Assembly: GCA_029953615.1 (NCBI GenBank)
Contig: CP124529.1
Coordinates: 1,364,001 to 1,428,000 of the forward strand
Direction of reading: 5' to 3'
From: Pseudomonas putida
Lineage (GTDB): Bacteria; Pseudomonadota; Gammaproteobacteria; Pseudomonadales; Pseudomonadaceae
Length of the DNA: 64,000 nt
Shown: positions 54,391 to 63,218 of the stretch, piece by piece
Layout of the letters: every line of letters starts with the position of its first letter
Numbering within the stretch: position 1 is the first letter of the stretch
Program-made: the position numbers and the translations under genes
Notes under the pieces: generated by a model
Databases searched by the model: none
Told to the model about the DNA's origin: nothing
The model's input: the letters and a program-made list of their open reading frames with translations, nothing else

Positions 54391-54412
54391 ATAGCCGCCT
54401 CAGCCGGCGCAA

Positions 54413-54504
54413 TCCCTGTGGGAGCGGGCATGCCCGCGAAGAATCCAGCGCGGTGGATGGCACCGGCTCCGCCGGTGTTCGCGGGCACGCCCGCTCGCAC
54501 AAGG
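54413..54504. repeat. REP inverted pair
   Basis: CCTGTGGGAGCGGGCATGCC facing GGGCACGCCCGCTCGCACAA with an inner CACCGGCTCCGCCGGTG hairpin, downstream of ypfJ. Confidence 0.87.
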
Positions 54505-54669
54505 ACTGCGCTAGCTTTTAGATTCTCCCTCAATTCTGCTTTTTTGCTGAAAAAGCGTTTCAGCTTCCCCTATCACTGCCGATAACCCCTGCACGAATCA
54601 GCAGGCATCCAGAACAACAACGCCTGGCGATCGTCGATCAAGCGAGCGAAAAACTTCTGGAGAGCGTGC

Positions 54670-56589
54670 ATGAACAACTGGTTCGCCAACATCAGCGTCA
54701 ACCTTAAACTCGGCCTGGGCTTCGGCCTGGTACTGATCCTCACCGGCCTGCTGGCCCTGACCGGCTGGACCAGCCTCGGTAGCCTGATCGACCGCAGTAA
54801 CTGGATGGGCGATATCGGCCAGCTCAACAAGGACCTGACCGACCTGCGCATTGCGCGCCTGCAGTACATGATCGCCAACGGCGACGATGCCGCCGCCGCC
54901 AACACCCAGACCAAGCTGGACGCCTTCAGCAAGCAGCAGGCCTACCTGGCCAGCACCTTCAAGAGCCCGGAAAACATCAAGCTGCTGGGTGAACTGGGCG
55001 AGACCATCAGCGCCTACAAGGTGTCGCTGAACAAGATGCGCCAGGGCTACGACGCCACCCGCACCGCGCGCGCGGCCATGGACGGCTCGGCCAGCCAGGC
55101 CGACCAGGCCATGGACGCCCTCAGCCAGGAAGTGATGGCACGCCCCGAGGCCGACAGCGTGCGCCTGGCCCAGTACCAGCTGGTCAGCAAGGCCCGCCAG
55201 CAACTACTGCAGGTGCGCATCGACGTACGCGGCTACATTGCCGACAACAGCGCCGCCAACGAGCAGGCCGCCCTGCGCCAGCTGGACGGCGCCCTGGCCG
55301 AAATCGACAACCTCAAGCGCCAGCTGCCGGCCGAAGACACGCGCCTGCAACAGTTCGAAGGCTCGGTGCTGGCCTACCGTGACGCCGTGCGCCAGTTCCG
55401 CGATGCCGTCGCCAATATCAATACTGCGCGCGCCGAAATGACCGTGCAGGGTGCCGATATCGTCAAGCGCAGCGACGCGCTGTACCAGATCCAGCTGCAG
55501 CGCCGTGACATCGAGAGCACCCAGGCCCGCAGCCTGCAGACCATCGCCACGCTGCTGGCACTGCTGGTCGGCGTGCTGGCGGCAGTGCTGATCACCCGGC
55601 AGATCACCCGCCCGCTGCGCGACACCCTGGCGGCAGTGGAAAAGATCGCCAGCGGCGACCTCACCCAGCACCTGCGCGTCACCCGCCGCGACGAACTGGG
55701 CATGCTGCAACAAGGCATCGCCCGCATGGGCTCCACGTTGCGCGAGCTGATCAGCGGCATCCGCGACGGCGTCACCCAGATCGCCAGTGCTGCCGAGGAA
55801 CTGTCGGCGGTGACCGAGCAGACCAGCGCCGGCGCCAACAGCCAGAAAGTCGAGACCGACCAGGTAGCCACCGCCATGCACGAAATGGCCGCTACCGTTC
55901 AGGAAGTGGCGCGCAATGCCGAGCAGGCCTCGCATGCCGCCACCGGTGCCGATGACGAAGCCCGCGCCGGCGACCGCGTGGTAGGCGAAGCCATTGGCCA
56001 GATCGAGCGCCTGGCCGAGGACATGCACCGCTCCACCGAGGCCATGAACCTGCTGCAGCAGGAAAGCCAGAAGATCGGCAGCGTGATGGATGTGATCAAG
56101 TCGGTGGCTGAACAGACCAACTTGCTGGCACTGAACGCAGCAATCGAGGCGGCGCGTGCCGGCGAGGCCGGTCGTGGCTTTGCCGTGGTTGCCGACGAAG
56201 TACGCGGCCTGGCCCAGCGCACACAGAAATCCACCGAGGAGATCGAAGAGCTGATCGCCAGCCTGCAGCACGGGACCCAGCAAGTGGCTGCGGCCATGCA
56301 CGGCAGCCGTACCCTGACCGACAGCAGCGTCGAGCTGGCGCGCAAGGCCGGGGCTTCGCTGGAAAGCATCACCAGCACAGTGTCGAGCATCCAGTCGATG
56401 AACCAGCAGATTGCCGCAGCGGCGGAACAGCAGAGTGCGGTGGCAGAGGAGATCAGCCGCAGCATCCTGAATGTGCGTGATGTGTCGGAACAGACGGCGG
56501 CGGCCAGTGACGAGACGGCGGCGTCCAGCGTGGAGCTGGCGCGCCTTGGTGGGCAGCTGCAGACGCTGGTCAGCCAGTTCCGCGTCTGA
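54670..56589 (+). CDS. mcpS: methyl-accepting chemotaxis protein with HBM sensor (McpS-like)
   Basis: 639 aa. TM1 about 11-33 ([20 protein letters not shown]), periplasmic helical bimodular (HBM) domain about 35-285, TM2 ([20 protein letters not shown]), HAMP about 312-365 ([20 protein letters not shown]), and a signalling domain with the hairpin tip [20 protein letters not shown]. Length, HBM type and genome position match McpS of P. putida KT2440, which senses TCA-cycle acids (malate, succinate, fumarate, citrate). Near pcaHG, consistent with taxis to aromatic-derived organic acids. Monocistronic. Confidence 0.94.
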   Translation: MNNWFANISVNLKLGLGFGLVLILTGLLALTGWTSLGSLIDRSNWMGDIGQLNKDLTDLRIARLQYMIANGDDAAAANTQTKLDAFSKQQAYLASTFKSPENIKLLGELGETISAYKVSLNKMRQGYDATRTARAAMDGSASQADQAMDALSQEVMARPEADSVRLAQYQLVSKARQQLLQVRIDVRGYIADNSAANEQAALRQLDGALAEIDNLKRQLPAEDTRLQQFEGSVLAYRDAVRQFRDAVANINTARAEMTVQGADIVKRSDALYQIQLQRRDIESTQARSLQTIATLLALLVGVLAAVLITRQITRPLRDTLAAVEKIASGDLTQHLRVTRRDELGMLQQGIARMGSTLRELISGIRDGVTQIASAAEELSAVTEQTSAGANSQKVETDQVATAMHEMAATVQEVARNAEQASHAATGADDEARAGDRVVGEAIGQIERLAEDMHRSTEAMNLLQQESQKIGSVMDVIKSVAEQTNLLALNAAIEAARAGEAGRGFAVVADEVRGLAQRTQKSTEEIEELIASLQHGTQQVAAAMHGSRTLTDSSVELARKAGASLESITSTVSSIQSMNQQIAAAAEQQSAVAEEISRSILNVRDVSEQTAAASDETAASSVELARLGGQLQTLVSQFRV

Positions 56590-56599
56590 TCCTGGAATC

Positions 56600-56711
56600 C
56601 GGGGCCGCTTTGCGGCCCATCGCCGGCAAGCCAGGCTCCCACAGGGATAGCACAAGCCTCGGGGCTGCGCCGAACCTGTGGGAGCTGGCTTGCCGGCGAT
56701 AGGGCCGGCAC
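56600..56711. repeat. REP inverted pair (GCCGGCAAGCC variant)
   Basis: CATCGCCGGCAAGCCAGGCT facing GAGCTGGCTTGCCGGCGATA. The left arm has AGGCTCCC where the partner implies AGCTCCC: one extra G at 56634-56635. Confidence 0.9.
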
Positions 56712-56722
56712 TGACGAACTGC

Positions 56723-58390
56723 TTACTTGACGATTATCCCCACACCACGCCCACGTGGATCCGAAGCGGTCTCAAGCTTCGTCCCGTCCACCCGGATCGC
56801 CTGGATGTCACCCATCTCCCAACCCTGGTCCTCCAGCACATAACCCATCTTCTTCAGTTCATCGGCCACCGGCCCGGTCAGCGGCGCATAGCTGTCGAAG
56901 TAGACGGTGTCCTTGGGCAGCAACTGATGATGCACGCGCTGCGCCGCCACTGCCTTGTCCAGCGGCATACCGTAATCGTACAGGTTGTTCATCACCTGGA
57001 AGATCGAGGTAAAGATCCGCGAGCCGCCCGGGGTACCTATGACCAGCTCGACCTTGCCATCGCGGGTCATCAGGCTGGGGCTCATGGACGACAACATGCG
57101 CTTGCCCGGCGCGATGGCGTTGGCATCGCCACCCACCACGCCAAAGGCATTCGCCGCCCCCGGCTTGGCGCTGAAATCGTCCATCTCGTCGTTGAGCAGG
57201 AAGCCGGCGCCTTTCACCACCACGCCACTGCCGTAATCAAGGTTGAGGGTGTAGGTGTTGCTGACCGCGTTGCCCTGCTTGTCGACGATCGAAAAATGCG
57301 TGGTCTGGTGCGGTTCCAGGCCCGGCTTGACCTGGTCGGTGGCGGAAATGGCCTTCGGGTTGACCTGTGCGGCGCGCTTGGCCAGGTAATCCTTGGCCAC
57401 CAGCTGGTCCACCGGCACGTTGGTGAAACCCGGGTCGCCGAGGTAGTCGGCGCGGTCGGCGAACACGCGCTTCTCGATTTCGGCCAGCAGGTGAATGTAC
57501 TGCGCCGAGTTGTGCGCCACACCCTTGAAGTCCGCCGCGCGGTTTTCCTTGATGCCCAGCAGCTGGGCCAGGGCGACGCCACCAGAGCTTGGCGGTGGCG
57601 CGGTGTAGACCACGTTGCCACGCCAGCTCACGGCCATCGGCTCACGCCATACGGCCTGGTAGTCCTTGAGATCCTGTTTGGTGATCAGGCCCTTGTCGGC
57701 CTGCATCTGCGCCACCAGCAGGTCGGCGGTCTTGCCCTGGTAGAACTCGCTCACGCCTTTGTCGGCAATGCGCTCCAGGGTCTGGGCCATTTCCGGTTGC
57801 TTGAACAGCTCGCCGACCTTCATGTTGCCGAAGTAGTCGTTGAAGTTGGTCGCGGTCTTGAACATGCCCTGGGCATCGTTGCGGTACTGGTACTGCTTCG
57901 CCGCCACCTTGAAGCCGTTTTTCGCATAGCCGATGGCCGGGGTCAGCAGTTCGCTCCAGGGCAGCTTGCCGAACTTCTGGTGCGCCTCCCACAGCCCCAT
58001 CACCGTGCCCGGCACGCCAGCTGCGCGCGCCCCAACCAGGCTGAGATTCTCGATGACCTCTCCCTTTTCGTCCAGGTACATAGTGCGCGTGGCGGCCTTG
58101 GGCGCGACTTCGCGGTAGTCGAGGAAGTAGGGTTTGCCGTCGACGAACAGGGTCATGAACCCGCCACCACCGATGTTGCCAGCCTCGGGATAAGTCACCG
58201 CCAAGGTGAAGGCAGTGGCCACTGCCGCATCCACCGCATTACCGCCTTTCTTGAGGATGTCGGCGGCCACCTGTGCACCATATTGATCAGGCGCGGCCAC
58301 TGCGCCACCCTCAAGGTTGGCGGCATGAACCGAGGAACAGCTCAGGATCGCGGCTGCAAGAGCCAGGTACTGGAACGGTACAATACGCAT
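56723..58390 (-). CDS. ggt: gamma-glutamyltranspeptidase
   Basis: 555-aa periplasmic enzyme cleaving gamma-glutamyl bonds (glutathione). Signal peptide (MRIVPFQYLALAAAILSCSS, cleavage after VHAA). Catalytic Thr in HQTTHFSIVDKQGNAVS (autocleavage before the second T makes large and small subunits), Gly pair TPGGSRIFTSIFQV and PPPSSGGVALAQLLG. Complete. Start at 58390; a longer frame from 58453 is unneeded. Confidence 0.95.
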   Translation of the reverse strand: MRIVPFQYLALAAAILSCSSVHAANLEGGAVAAPDQYGAQVAADILKKGGNAVDAAVATAFTLAVTYPEAGNIGGGGFMTLFVDGKPYFLDYREVAPKAATRTMYLDEKGEVIENLSLVGARAAGVPGTVMGLWEAHQKFGKLPWSELLTPAIGYAKNGFKVAAKQYQYRNDAQGMFKTATNFNDYFGNMKVGELFKQPEMAQTLERIADKGVSEFYQGKTADLLVAQMQADKGLITKQDLKDYQAVWREPMAVSWRGNVVYTAPPPSSGGVALAQLLGIKENRAADFKGVAHNSAQYIHLLAEIEKRVFADRADYLGDPGFTNVPVDQLVAKDYLAKRAAQVNPKAISATDQVKPGLEPHQTTHFSIVDKQGNAVSNTYTLNLDYGSGVVVKGAGFLLNDEMDDFSAKPGAANAFGVVGGDANAIAPGKRMLSSMSPSLMTRDGKVELVIGTPGGSRIFTSIFQVMNNLYDYGMPLDKAVAAQRVHHQLLPKDTVYFDSYAPLTGPVADELKKMGYVLEDQGWEMGDIQAIRVDGTKLETASDPRGRGVGIIVK

Positions 58391-58507
58391 GACACTTCCT
58401 TGGTGTTGTTTTTGTTGATCAGTCAGTAAGGCCGAAGCGTTCCGACTGTGCAATCAAACGCAGGAAGTTTCGCCGCCTGTGGACAGGCTCTGTCGCATTC
58501 AGGCAAC

Positions 58508-59404
58508 TCAGCTGGCGTACATCGCCAACTTGCGCTGGATGAAATCGAGGAAGCACTGAATACGCAGCGCCAGCTGGGTGTTGCGGTAGTACACCGCATG
58601 GATCGGCTGGCGGTAGCCGTTGTTGGCCTCGCTCAGCAACACCTGCAGGCGCCCGGCGCGGATGTCCTCATGGGTCATGAAGTGCGACAGGCTGACAATG
58701 CCCTCGCCGGCCAGCGCCAGCTGGCGCAAGGTCTCGCCACTGGAGGCGATCAGCGACGGGCGGATGCTCCAGCGGTCACCTTGGGCATGGCGCAGAGGCC
58801 AGTGGTTGAGCGATTCGGGCTGGCTGAAGCCGAGCAGGCAGTGGTTGGCCAGGTCCTCGACCCGCTGCGGCGTGCCGTGCTGCTCGAGGTAGGCCGGGCT
58901 GGCCAGCACCTGTACCGGGCTGCATCCCAGACTGCGCGCGTGCAGGCTGGAGTCGGCCAGTTCGCCGATGCGGATCGCTACATCGGTGCTCTGCTCCAGC
59001 AGGTCGATGATCAGGTCGTCGGTATTGAGTTCCAGTTCGATGCCAGGGTATTGGCGGCGGAACTCGCCGATCCATGGCAGGATGGCATGCAGCATGAACG
59101 GCGCGGCGGCATTGATGCGCAGGCGCCCGGTGGGGGTCTGCCGGTTCATCGACAGACGCTCTTCCATCTCGTCCATCTGCTCCAGGATCAACCGCGCACG
59201 TTCGAGGAAGAAGCGGCCCTCCTCGGTCAGGTCCATGCGCCGGGTGGTACGGTTAACCAGCGTGGTGCCCAGCTTGCCCTCCAGGCGCGACAAGGTACGG
59301 CTGACGGCGGACGGGGTCTGGCCCATCTGCTCGGCAGCCGCGGAAATCGAGCCGCAGTCGATGACGGCGACGAATACCTGGAGTTCTTCGGATCGGGTTT
59401 TCAC
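58508..59404 (-). CDS. LysR-family regulator
   Basis: 298 aa. HTH (FVAVIDCGSISAAAEQMGQT, PSAVSRTLSRLEGKLGTTLV, NRTTRRMDLTEEGR) and LysR_substrate domain (GRLRINAAAPFMLHAILPWI, RIGELADSSLHARSLG). The pattern is that of the CrgA/DmlR-type group that commonly controls quinone reductases and dehydrogenases. It may control mdaB (next upstream on the same strand) or ggt; no divergent target is adjacent. Confidence 0.88.
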   Translation of the reverse strand: MKTRSEELQVFVAVIDCGSISAAAEQMGQTPSAVSRTLSRLEGKLGTTLVNRTTRRMDLTEEGRFFLERARLILEQMDEMEERLSMNRQTPTGRLRINAAAPFMLHAILPWIGEFRRQYPGIELELNTDDLIIDLLEQSTDVAIRIGELADSSLHARSLGCSPVQVLASPAYLEQHGTPQRVEDLANHCLLGFSQPESLNHWPLRHAQGDRWSIRPSLIASSGETLRQLALAGEGIVSLSHFMTHEDIRAGRLQVLLSEANNGYRQPIHAVYYRNTQLALRIQCFLDFIQRKLAMYAS

Positions 59405-59474
59405 ATCTGCGCCTGTGGTTGGTCTCTGCAGGGATTAGATAGCCGCTTGTCGAGGCCAAGTCCAGCGGTGCCGG

Positions 59475-59517
59475 TGTTGGCCTCTTCGCGGGCTTTGCCC
59501 GCGAAGAGGCCAACACA
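59475..59517. repeat. compact REP hairpin
   Basis: TGTTGGCCTCTTCGCGGGCT facing its complement with a 3-base TTT-type loop (GGGCTTTGCCC): a near-perfect 20-base stem between mdaB and the LysR gene. Confidence 0.9.
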
Positions 59518-59526
59518 CAGAAAACC

Positions 59527-60117
59527 TTACTGTGCCTTGCCAAATACCTTGTCCAGATGCGCCTCATAGGCCGCCAAAGCAGCCGGCACATCCGGCCGCT
59601 TCATCACATCCACCGCCAGGAAAGTCGGCAGCCCGGTCATGCCGAGGAACTGGTTGGCCTTGTGGAACGGGAAGTACACCGCATCCACCCCCTTGCCTTC
59701 GAAGAAATCGCTCGGATCGTCGAATGCCTGCTGCGGTGCATTCCAGGTCAGCGAAAGCATGTACTGCTTGCCGTGCACCAAACCACCGCTGCCGTACTTC
59801 TGCGAGTGGTCCGCACGGGTACGGCCGTCGTTGGCATACAGGCTGCCGTGGCCAGCAGTGAACACCTCGTCGACATACTTCTTCACGGTCCAGGGCGCGC
59901 CCATCCACCAGCCTGGCATCTGGTAGATCACCACATCGGCCCAAAGGAACTTCTCCACTTCTTCCCGGGCGTCATAGCCGCCATCGATGAAGGTTTGGCG
60001 CACATCGAAACCGGCCCGGTCCAGATGGGCGATGGCCGCTTCATGCAAGGTCGCGTTGAGGCGACCATCAGAGTGAGCGAACTGTTTACCACCGTTGAGC
60101 AAAAGGATCTTCTTCAT
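59527..60117 (-). CDS. mdaB: NAD(P)H quinone oxidoreductase MdaB-like
   Basis: 196-aa flavodoxin-fold FAD enzyme that two-electron-reduces quinones. MKKILLLNGGKQFAHSDGRL (FAD phosphate loop), then ADVVIYQMPGWWMGAPWTVK, QKYGSGGLVHGKQYMLSLTW and PTFLAVDVMKRPD. In E. coli mdaB is next to ygiN; a YgiN-like gene lies divergent 155 bases away here. It protects against quinone stress. Confidence 0.93.
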   Translation of the reverse strand: MKKILLLNGGKQFAHSDGRLNATLHEAAIAHLDRAGFDVRQTFIDGGYDAREEVEKFLWADVVIYQMPGWWMGAPWTVKKYVDEVFTAGHGSLYANDGRTRADHSQKYGSGGLVHGKQYMLSLTWNAPQQAFDDPSDFFEGKGVDAVYFPFHKANQFLGMTGLPTFLAVDVMKRPDVPAALAAYEAHLDKVFGKAQ

Positions 60118-60272
60118 GCGGGCCTCGCGGAAAATTCAGGCCGGCAGGTTAAGAGCCCGCGGGCGCGGGATACAGCCATGCAGGGGCAAAATACAATTGA
60201 TCTGAAGTCACGAATAAACAACCCATTATTGCATTAGAATCGCATCACCTCCCATCACCCGAGTAGCGATCC

Positions 60273-60587
60273 ATGAGTGAGCAGTACGCCTTCATCCTCA
60301 AAGCCAAGACCCGCCCGGAAATGGCTGAAGCGTTCGAAACCCTGTTCCGCGCCTACGTCGAGCCAAGCCGCCAGGAGCCGGGCTGCATCGAGTACCACAT
60401 GCTGCGCGACAAGCAGGACCCGAGCCTGTTCGTATTCTTCGAGGTGTGGGCCGACAAGGCCGCGCTGGATGTGCATTCAGCCCTGCCACACATGACCGCG
60501 TTCTTCGAAAAACGCATGGACTACCTGGAACGCGATTTCGACATCCAGATGATCGACATGCTCAGCGCATCCAGCGCTAACCGCTGA
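60273..60587 (+). CDS. YgiN-like quinol monooxygenase (ABM fold)
   Basis: 104-aa ABM-domain protein: YAFILKAKTRPEMAEAFETL, RAYVEPSRQEPGCIEYHMLR, FVFFEVWADKAALDVHSALP, HMTAFFEKRMDYLE. Matches the YgiN family that oxidises quinols without cofactor; paired with MdaB it is proposed to form a quinone redox cycle. Start 60273 preceded by GAG sequence. Convergent with the TauE gene, overlapping by 11 bases. Confidence 0.88.
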   Translation: MSEQYAFILKAKTRPEMAEAFETLFRAYVEPSRQEPGCIEYHMLRDKQDPSLFVFFEVWADKAALDVHSALPHMTAFFEKRMDYLERDFDIQMIDMLSASSANR

Positions 60588-61341
60588 CCAGCAAATGGCC
60601 GCCGAGCGCGGCCAGGCCGATGAAGAAGCACCGTTTGAACAGCAGCGCGCTGATGCGCTGTCGCAGCCACTGGCCAGCCAGCATGCCGAGCAAGGCCGGC
60701 GCCAGCATCAGCAGCGAAGCACCCAGTGCCTGGCCACCCAGGGCATCCTGCCCGGCCAGGCCAACGGCCAAGGCCAGGGTCGAAACCGTGAACGACAGGC
60801 CCAGGGCCTGAATCATCTGTTCCCGGTTCAAACCCAGGCTCTGCAGGTAGGGCACCGCCGGTATCACGAATACCCCGGTTGCCGCCGTGACCACGCCCGT
60901 AACCAGCCCGCAAAGCGGCCCCAGCCAACGCTCCCGCCCCGGCGCCAGGCGCAAGCCCGGGCCGACCAGCCCGTACAGCGCATACACCACCAAGGCCGCG
61001 CCCAGTGCATGCACGGCCCAAGGGCCGCTGTTGATCCCCAGCCAGGCGCTGCCCAGCAAGGTACCGACCAGGATCATGGCCAACATTGGCCACAAGCGTG
61101 CCAGCAACCACCGCAGGTGCCCGCCGCTGGCCAGCTGCCATAGATTGGTCAGGGTCGAAGGCACGATCAGCAATGCCGCAGCCTGCGCCGGTGGCATAGC
61201 CAGGCCCAGCAGCCCCATGGCGATGGTCGGCAGGCCGAGGCCGATCACCCCCTTCACCGCGCCGGCCAGCAGGAAGGTCAGTACCACCAGCAGCGACAGC
61301 GCTGGACCAATGTTCTGGTAGAAAGCGAGCAAGGTATCCAT
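60577..61341 (-). CDS. TauE/SafE (TSUP) family membrane exporter
   Basis: 254 aa with about 8 helices in two repeats: VVLTFLLAGAVKGVIGLGLP (the conserved GxxKGxxGxG segment) and PLCGLVTGVVTAATGVFVIP. TSUP proteins export sulfite, sulfoacetate or other small organic anions; the substrate cannot be set. Divergent from a LysR gene 78 bases away, which likely controls it. Confidence 0.9.
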   Translation of the reverse strand: MDTLLAFYQNIGPALSLLVVLTFLLAGAVKGVIGLGLPTIAMGLLGLAMPPAQAAALLIVPSTLTNLWQLASGGHLRWLLARLWPMLAMILVGTLLGSAWLGINSGPWAVHALGAALVVYALYGLVGPGLRLAPGRERWLGPLCGLVTGVVTAATGVFVIPAVPYLQSLGLNREQMIQALGLSFTVSTLALAVGLAGQDALGGQALGASLLMLAPALLGMLAGQWLRQRISALLFKRCFFIGLAALGGHLLVSG

Positions 61342-61418
61342 GGGCCGATGATGGCGTGTGCCAGCCGGGCTGAAAATCTGCCATATACTCAGCCAGACTC
61401 TTGCCAGGACAGAGCCAC

Positions 61419-62300
61419 ATGCATTTCGACCTGATCGACCTCAGGCTGTTCCAGCACACCCTGGAGTGCGGCAACATCACCGCCGGCGCCAGCCGCAGCC
61501 ATCTGTCGCTGGCAGCAGCCAGCGCGCGCATCCGCGCCATGGAAGCATCGCTGGGCATCCCTTTGCTGGAACGCAACCGCCGTGGTGTGCAACCGACCCC
61601 GGCCGGCCAAGCACTGCTGCAGCATGCCCGGCTGATCACGCAGCAGGTCGAGCGCCTGCAGTTCGACCTGGGCCAGTACGCACAAGGGCAACAGGGCCAG
61701 GTGCGCCTGCTGTGCAACACGGCTGCGCTCACGGAGTACCTGCCGGAACTGCTGGCAGGCTACCTGGCTGAAAACCCCGCAATCAGCGTGGATGTACAGG
61801 AGTTGCCGAGCCTGCGCATCGTGCAGTCTATTACCCAGGGCATGGCGGACCTGGGCATCGTTTCCACTGCCGCGCCCAGCGAGCACCTGCAAACCCGGCC
61901 GTTTCGCGACGACCCGCTGGTGCTGGTAACGCCGCTGCGCCACCCGTTGGCCAGCGAGATCGCACCCAGCTTCATCGATAGCCTGGCCCATGGCTACGTC
62001 GGCCTGGGGGCCAGTAGTGCATTGGCGTTGTACCTGGAAGAGCAGGCGCTGCGCGAAGGGCGCCGCATGCGGGTTCGGGTGCGGGCCGAGGGGTTCGATG
62101 GGGTGATCCGCATGGTTGCCGGCGGGGCCGGGGTTGGAGTGGTACCCCTCGCTGCAGTGAAGCGTTGGCAGGGGCTGTTGCCGTTGCATTGGGTAGCGCT
62201 CACAGAACCATGGGCCAATCGCCGCTTGCTGTTGTGTGCACGCGATTTTTCAGCATTGCCGGGGTATGCCGCAGGGTTGGTAACCACCCTCACCAGCTGA
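61419..62300 (+). CDS. LysR-family regulator divergent from TauE
   Basis: 293 aa. HTH (LIDLRLFQHTLECGNITAGA, SLAAASARIRAMEASLGIPL, LERNRRGVQPTPAGQALLQ) and substrate domain (ELPSLRIVQSITQGMADLGI, then GAGVGVVPLAAVKRWQ). Start chosen at 61419 (MHFDLIDLRLF) because CAGGACA lies 9 bases upstream; the 61401 ATG is less likely. Position suggests control of the TauE exporter. Confidence 0.87.
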   Translation: MHFDLIDLRLFQHTLECGNITAGASRSHLSLAAASARIRAMEASLGIPLLERNRRGVQPTPAGQALLQHARLITQQVERLQFDLGQYAQGQQGQVRLLCNTAALTEYLPELLAGYLAENPAISVDVQELPSLRIVQSITQGMADLGIVSTAAPSEHLQTRPFRDDPLVLVTPLRHPLASEIAPSFIDSLAHGYVGLGASSALALYLEEQALREGRRMRVRVRAEGFDGVIRMVAGGAGVGVVPLAAVKRWQGLLPLHWVALTEPWANRRLLLCARDFSALPGYAAGLVTTLTS

Positions 62301-62545
62301 CGCGGTGGATGGCACGGGCTTCGCCCGTGTTCGCGGGTAAACCCGCTCCCACAAGGTATGCGCTATCTCTCGGGTTGATGCTGTACCTGTGGGAGCGGGC
62401 ATGCCCGCGAAACAGGCACCGCGGTGGATGGCACGGGCTTCGCCCGTGTTCGCGGGCAAGCCCGCTCCCACAGGGTATTGCGCTATCTCTCGGATTGACG
62501 CTATGCCTGTGGAAGCGGGTTTACCCGCGAAGAAGGCTCGCACAC
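62301..62545. repeat. tandemly duplicated REP module
   Basis: Two about 120-base units in direct repeat, each with GCGGTGGATGGCACGGGCTT, a GGGCTTCGCCC hairpin, a REP arm (GTTCGCGGGTAAACCCGCTC or ...CAAGCCCGC...) and the facing arm. The units differ at a small number of positions. Located between the LysR and CDP-alcohol phosphotransferase genes. Confidence 0.9.
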
Positions 62546-62582
62546 AATGGCGCCCTAACGCCCCACCGAAAAGGATTTTCCC

Positions 62583-63188
62583 GTGGCATCGATCTACCAG
62601 CTCAAACCGCGCTTCCAGGCCCTGCTCCGCCCTGCTGTCCAGCGCCTCCACGACCGCGGCGTCACCGCCAATCAGGTCACCGTCGCCGCAGCCCTGCTAT
62701 CCGTCCTGCTGGGCCTGCTGCTGGCCGCCCTCCCGCATCTCGCCTGGTTGTTCATCCTGGTGCCGGTCTGGATGCTGCTGCGCATGGCGCTGAACGCCGT
62801 CGACGGCATGCTCGCCCGGGAATTCGGCCAGCAATCCACCCTCGGCGCCTACCTCAACGAACTGTGCGACGTGATCGCCGACGCCGCGCTGTACCTGCCC
62901 TTCGCGCTGCTGGCTGGGGTATCGCCAGCCTTGGTCGTACTCGTGGTGCTCAGCGCCACCTTCAGCGAATACGCCGGTGTCATGGGCCCGCTGGCCGGTG
63001 CCTCTCGGCGCTACGACGGGCCCATGGGCAAGAGCGACCGGGCCTTCGCCTTCGGCGTGCTCGGCACCGGTGTCGCCTTCGGCCTGCTGAACGGTGCCTG
63101 GATCAACGGCTTGTTGCTGGTCATCCTCGCACTCTCGCTCTATACCCTCTACAACCGGGTTCGCTTGGGACTGGCCGAAACCCGCTGA
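62583..63188 (+). CDS. CDP-alcohol phosphotransferase family protein (YnbA-like)
   Basis: 201-aa membrane enzyme with six helices, started by GTG at 62583 (ASIYQLKPRFQALLRPAVQR). It has the CDP-alcohol motif region NAVDGMLAREFGQQSTLGAY then LNELCDVIAD. The consensus is DxxDGxxARx8GxxxDxxxD; here the first and third Asp are Asn (N..DG..AR, G...N...D), while the second Asp and the catalytic fourth Asp remain. Length equals YnbA of E. coli (201 aa), and an YnbC-like hydrolase follows, so this resembles an ynb cluster of unknown lipid function. Whether it is active with Asn metal ligands is unclear. Confidence 0.85.
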   Translation: MASIYQLKPRFQALLRPAVQRLHDRGVTANQVTVAAALLSVLLGLLLAALPHLAWLFILVPVWMLLRMALNAVDGMLAREFGQQSTLGAYLNELCDVIADAALYLPFALLAGVSPALVVLVVLSATFSEYAGVMGPLAGASRRYDGPMGKSDRAFAFGVLGTGVAFGLLNGAWINGLLLVILALSLYTLYNRVRLGLAETR

Positions 63189-63218
63189 GCCCACTGCCGT
63201 CGTAAAAGGATGTCGACC

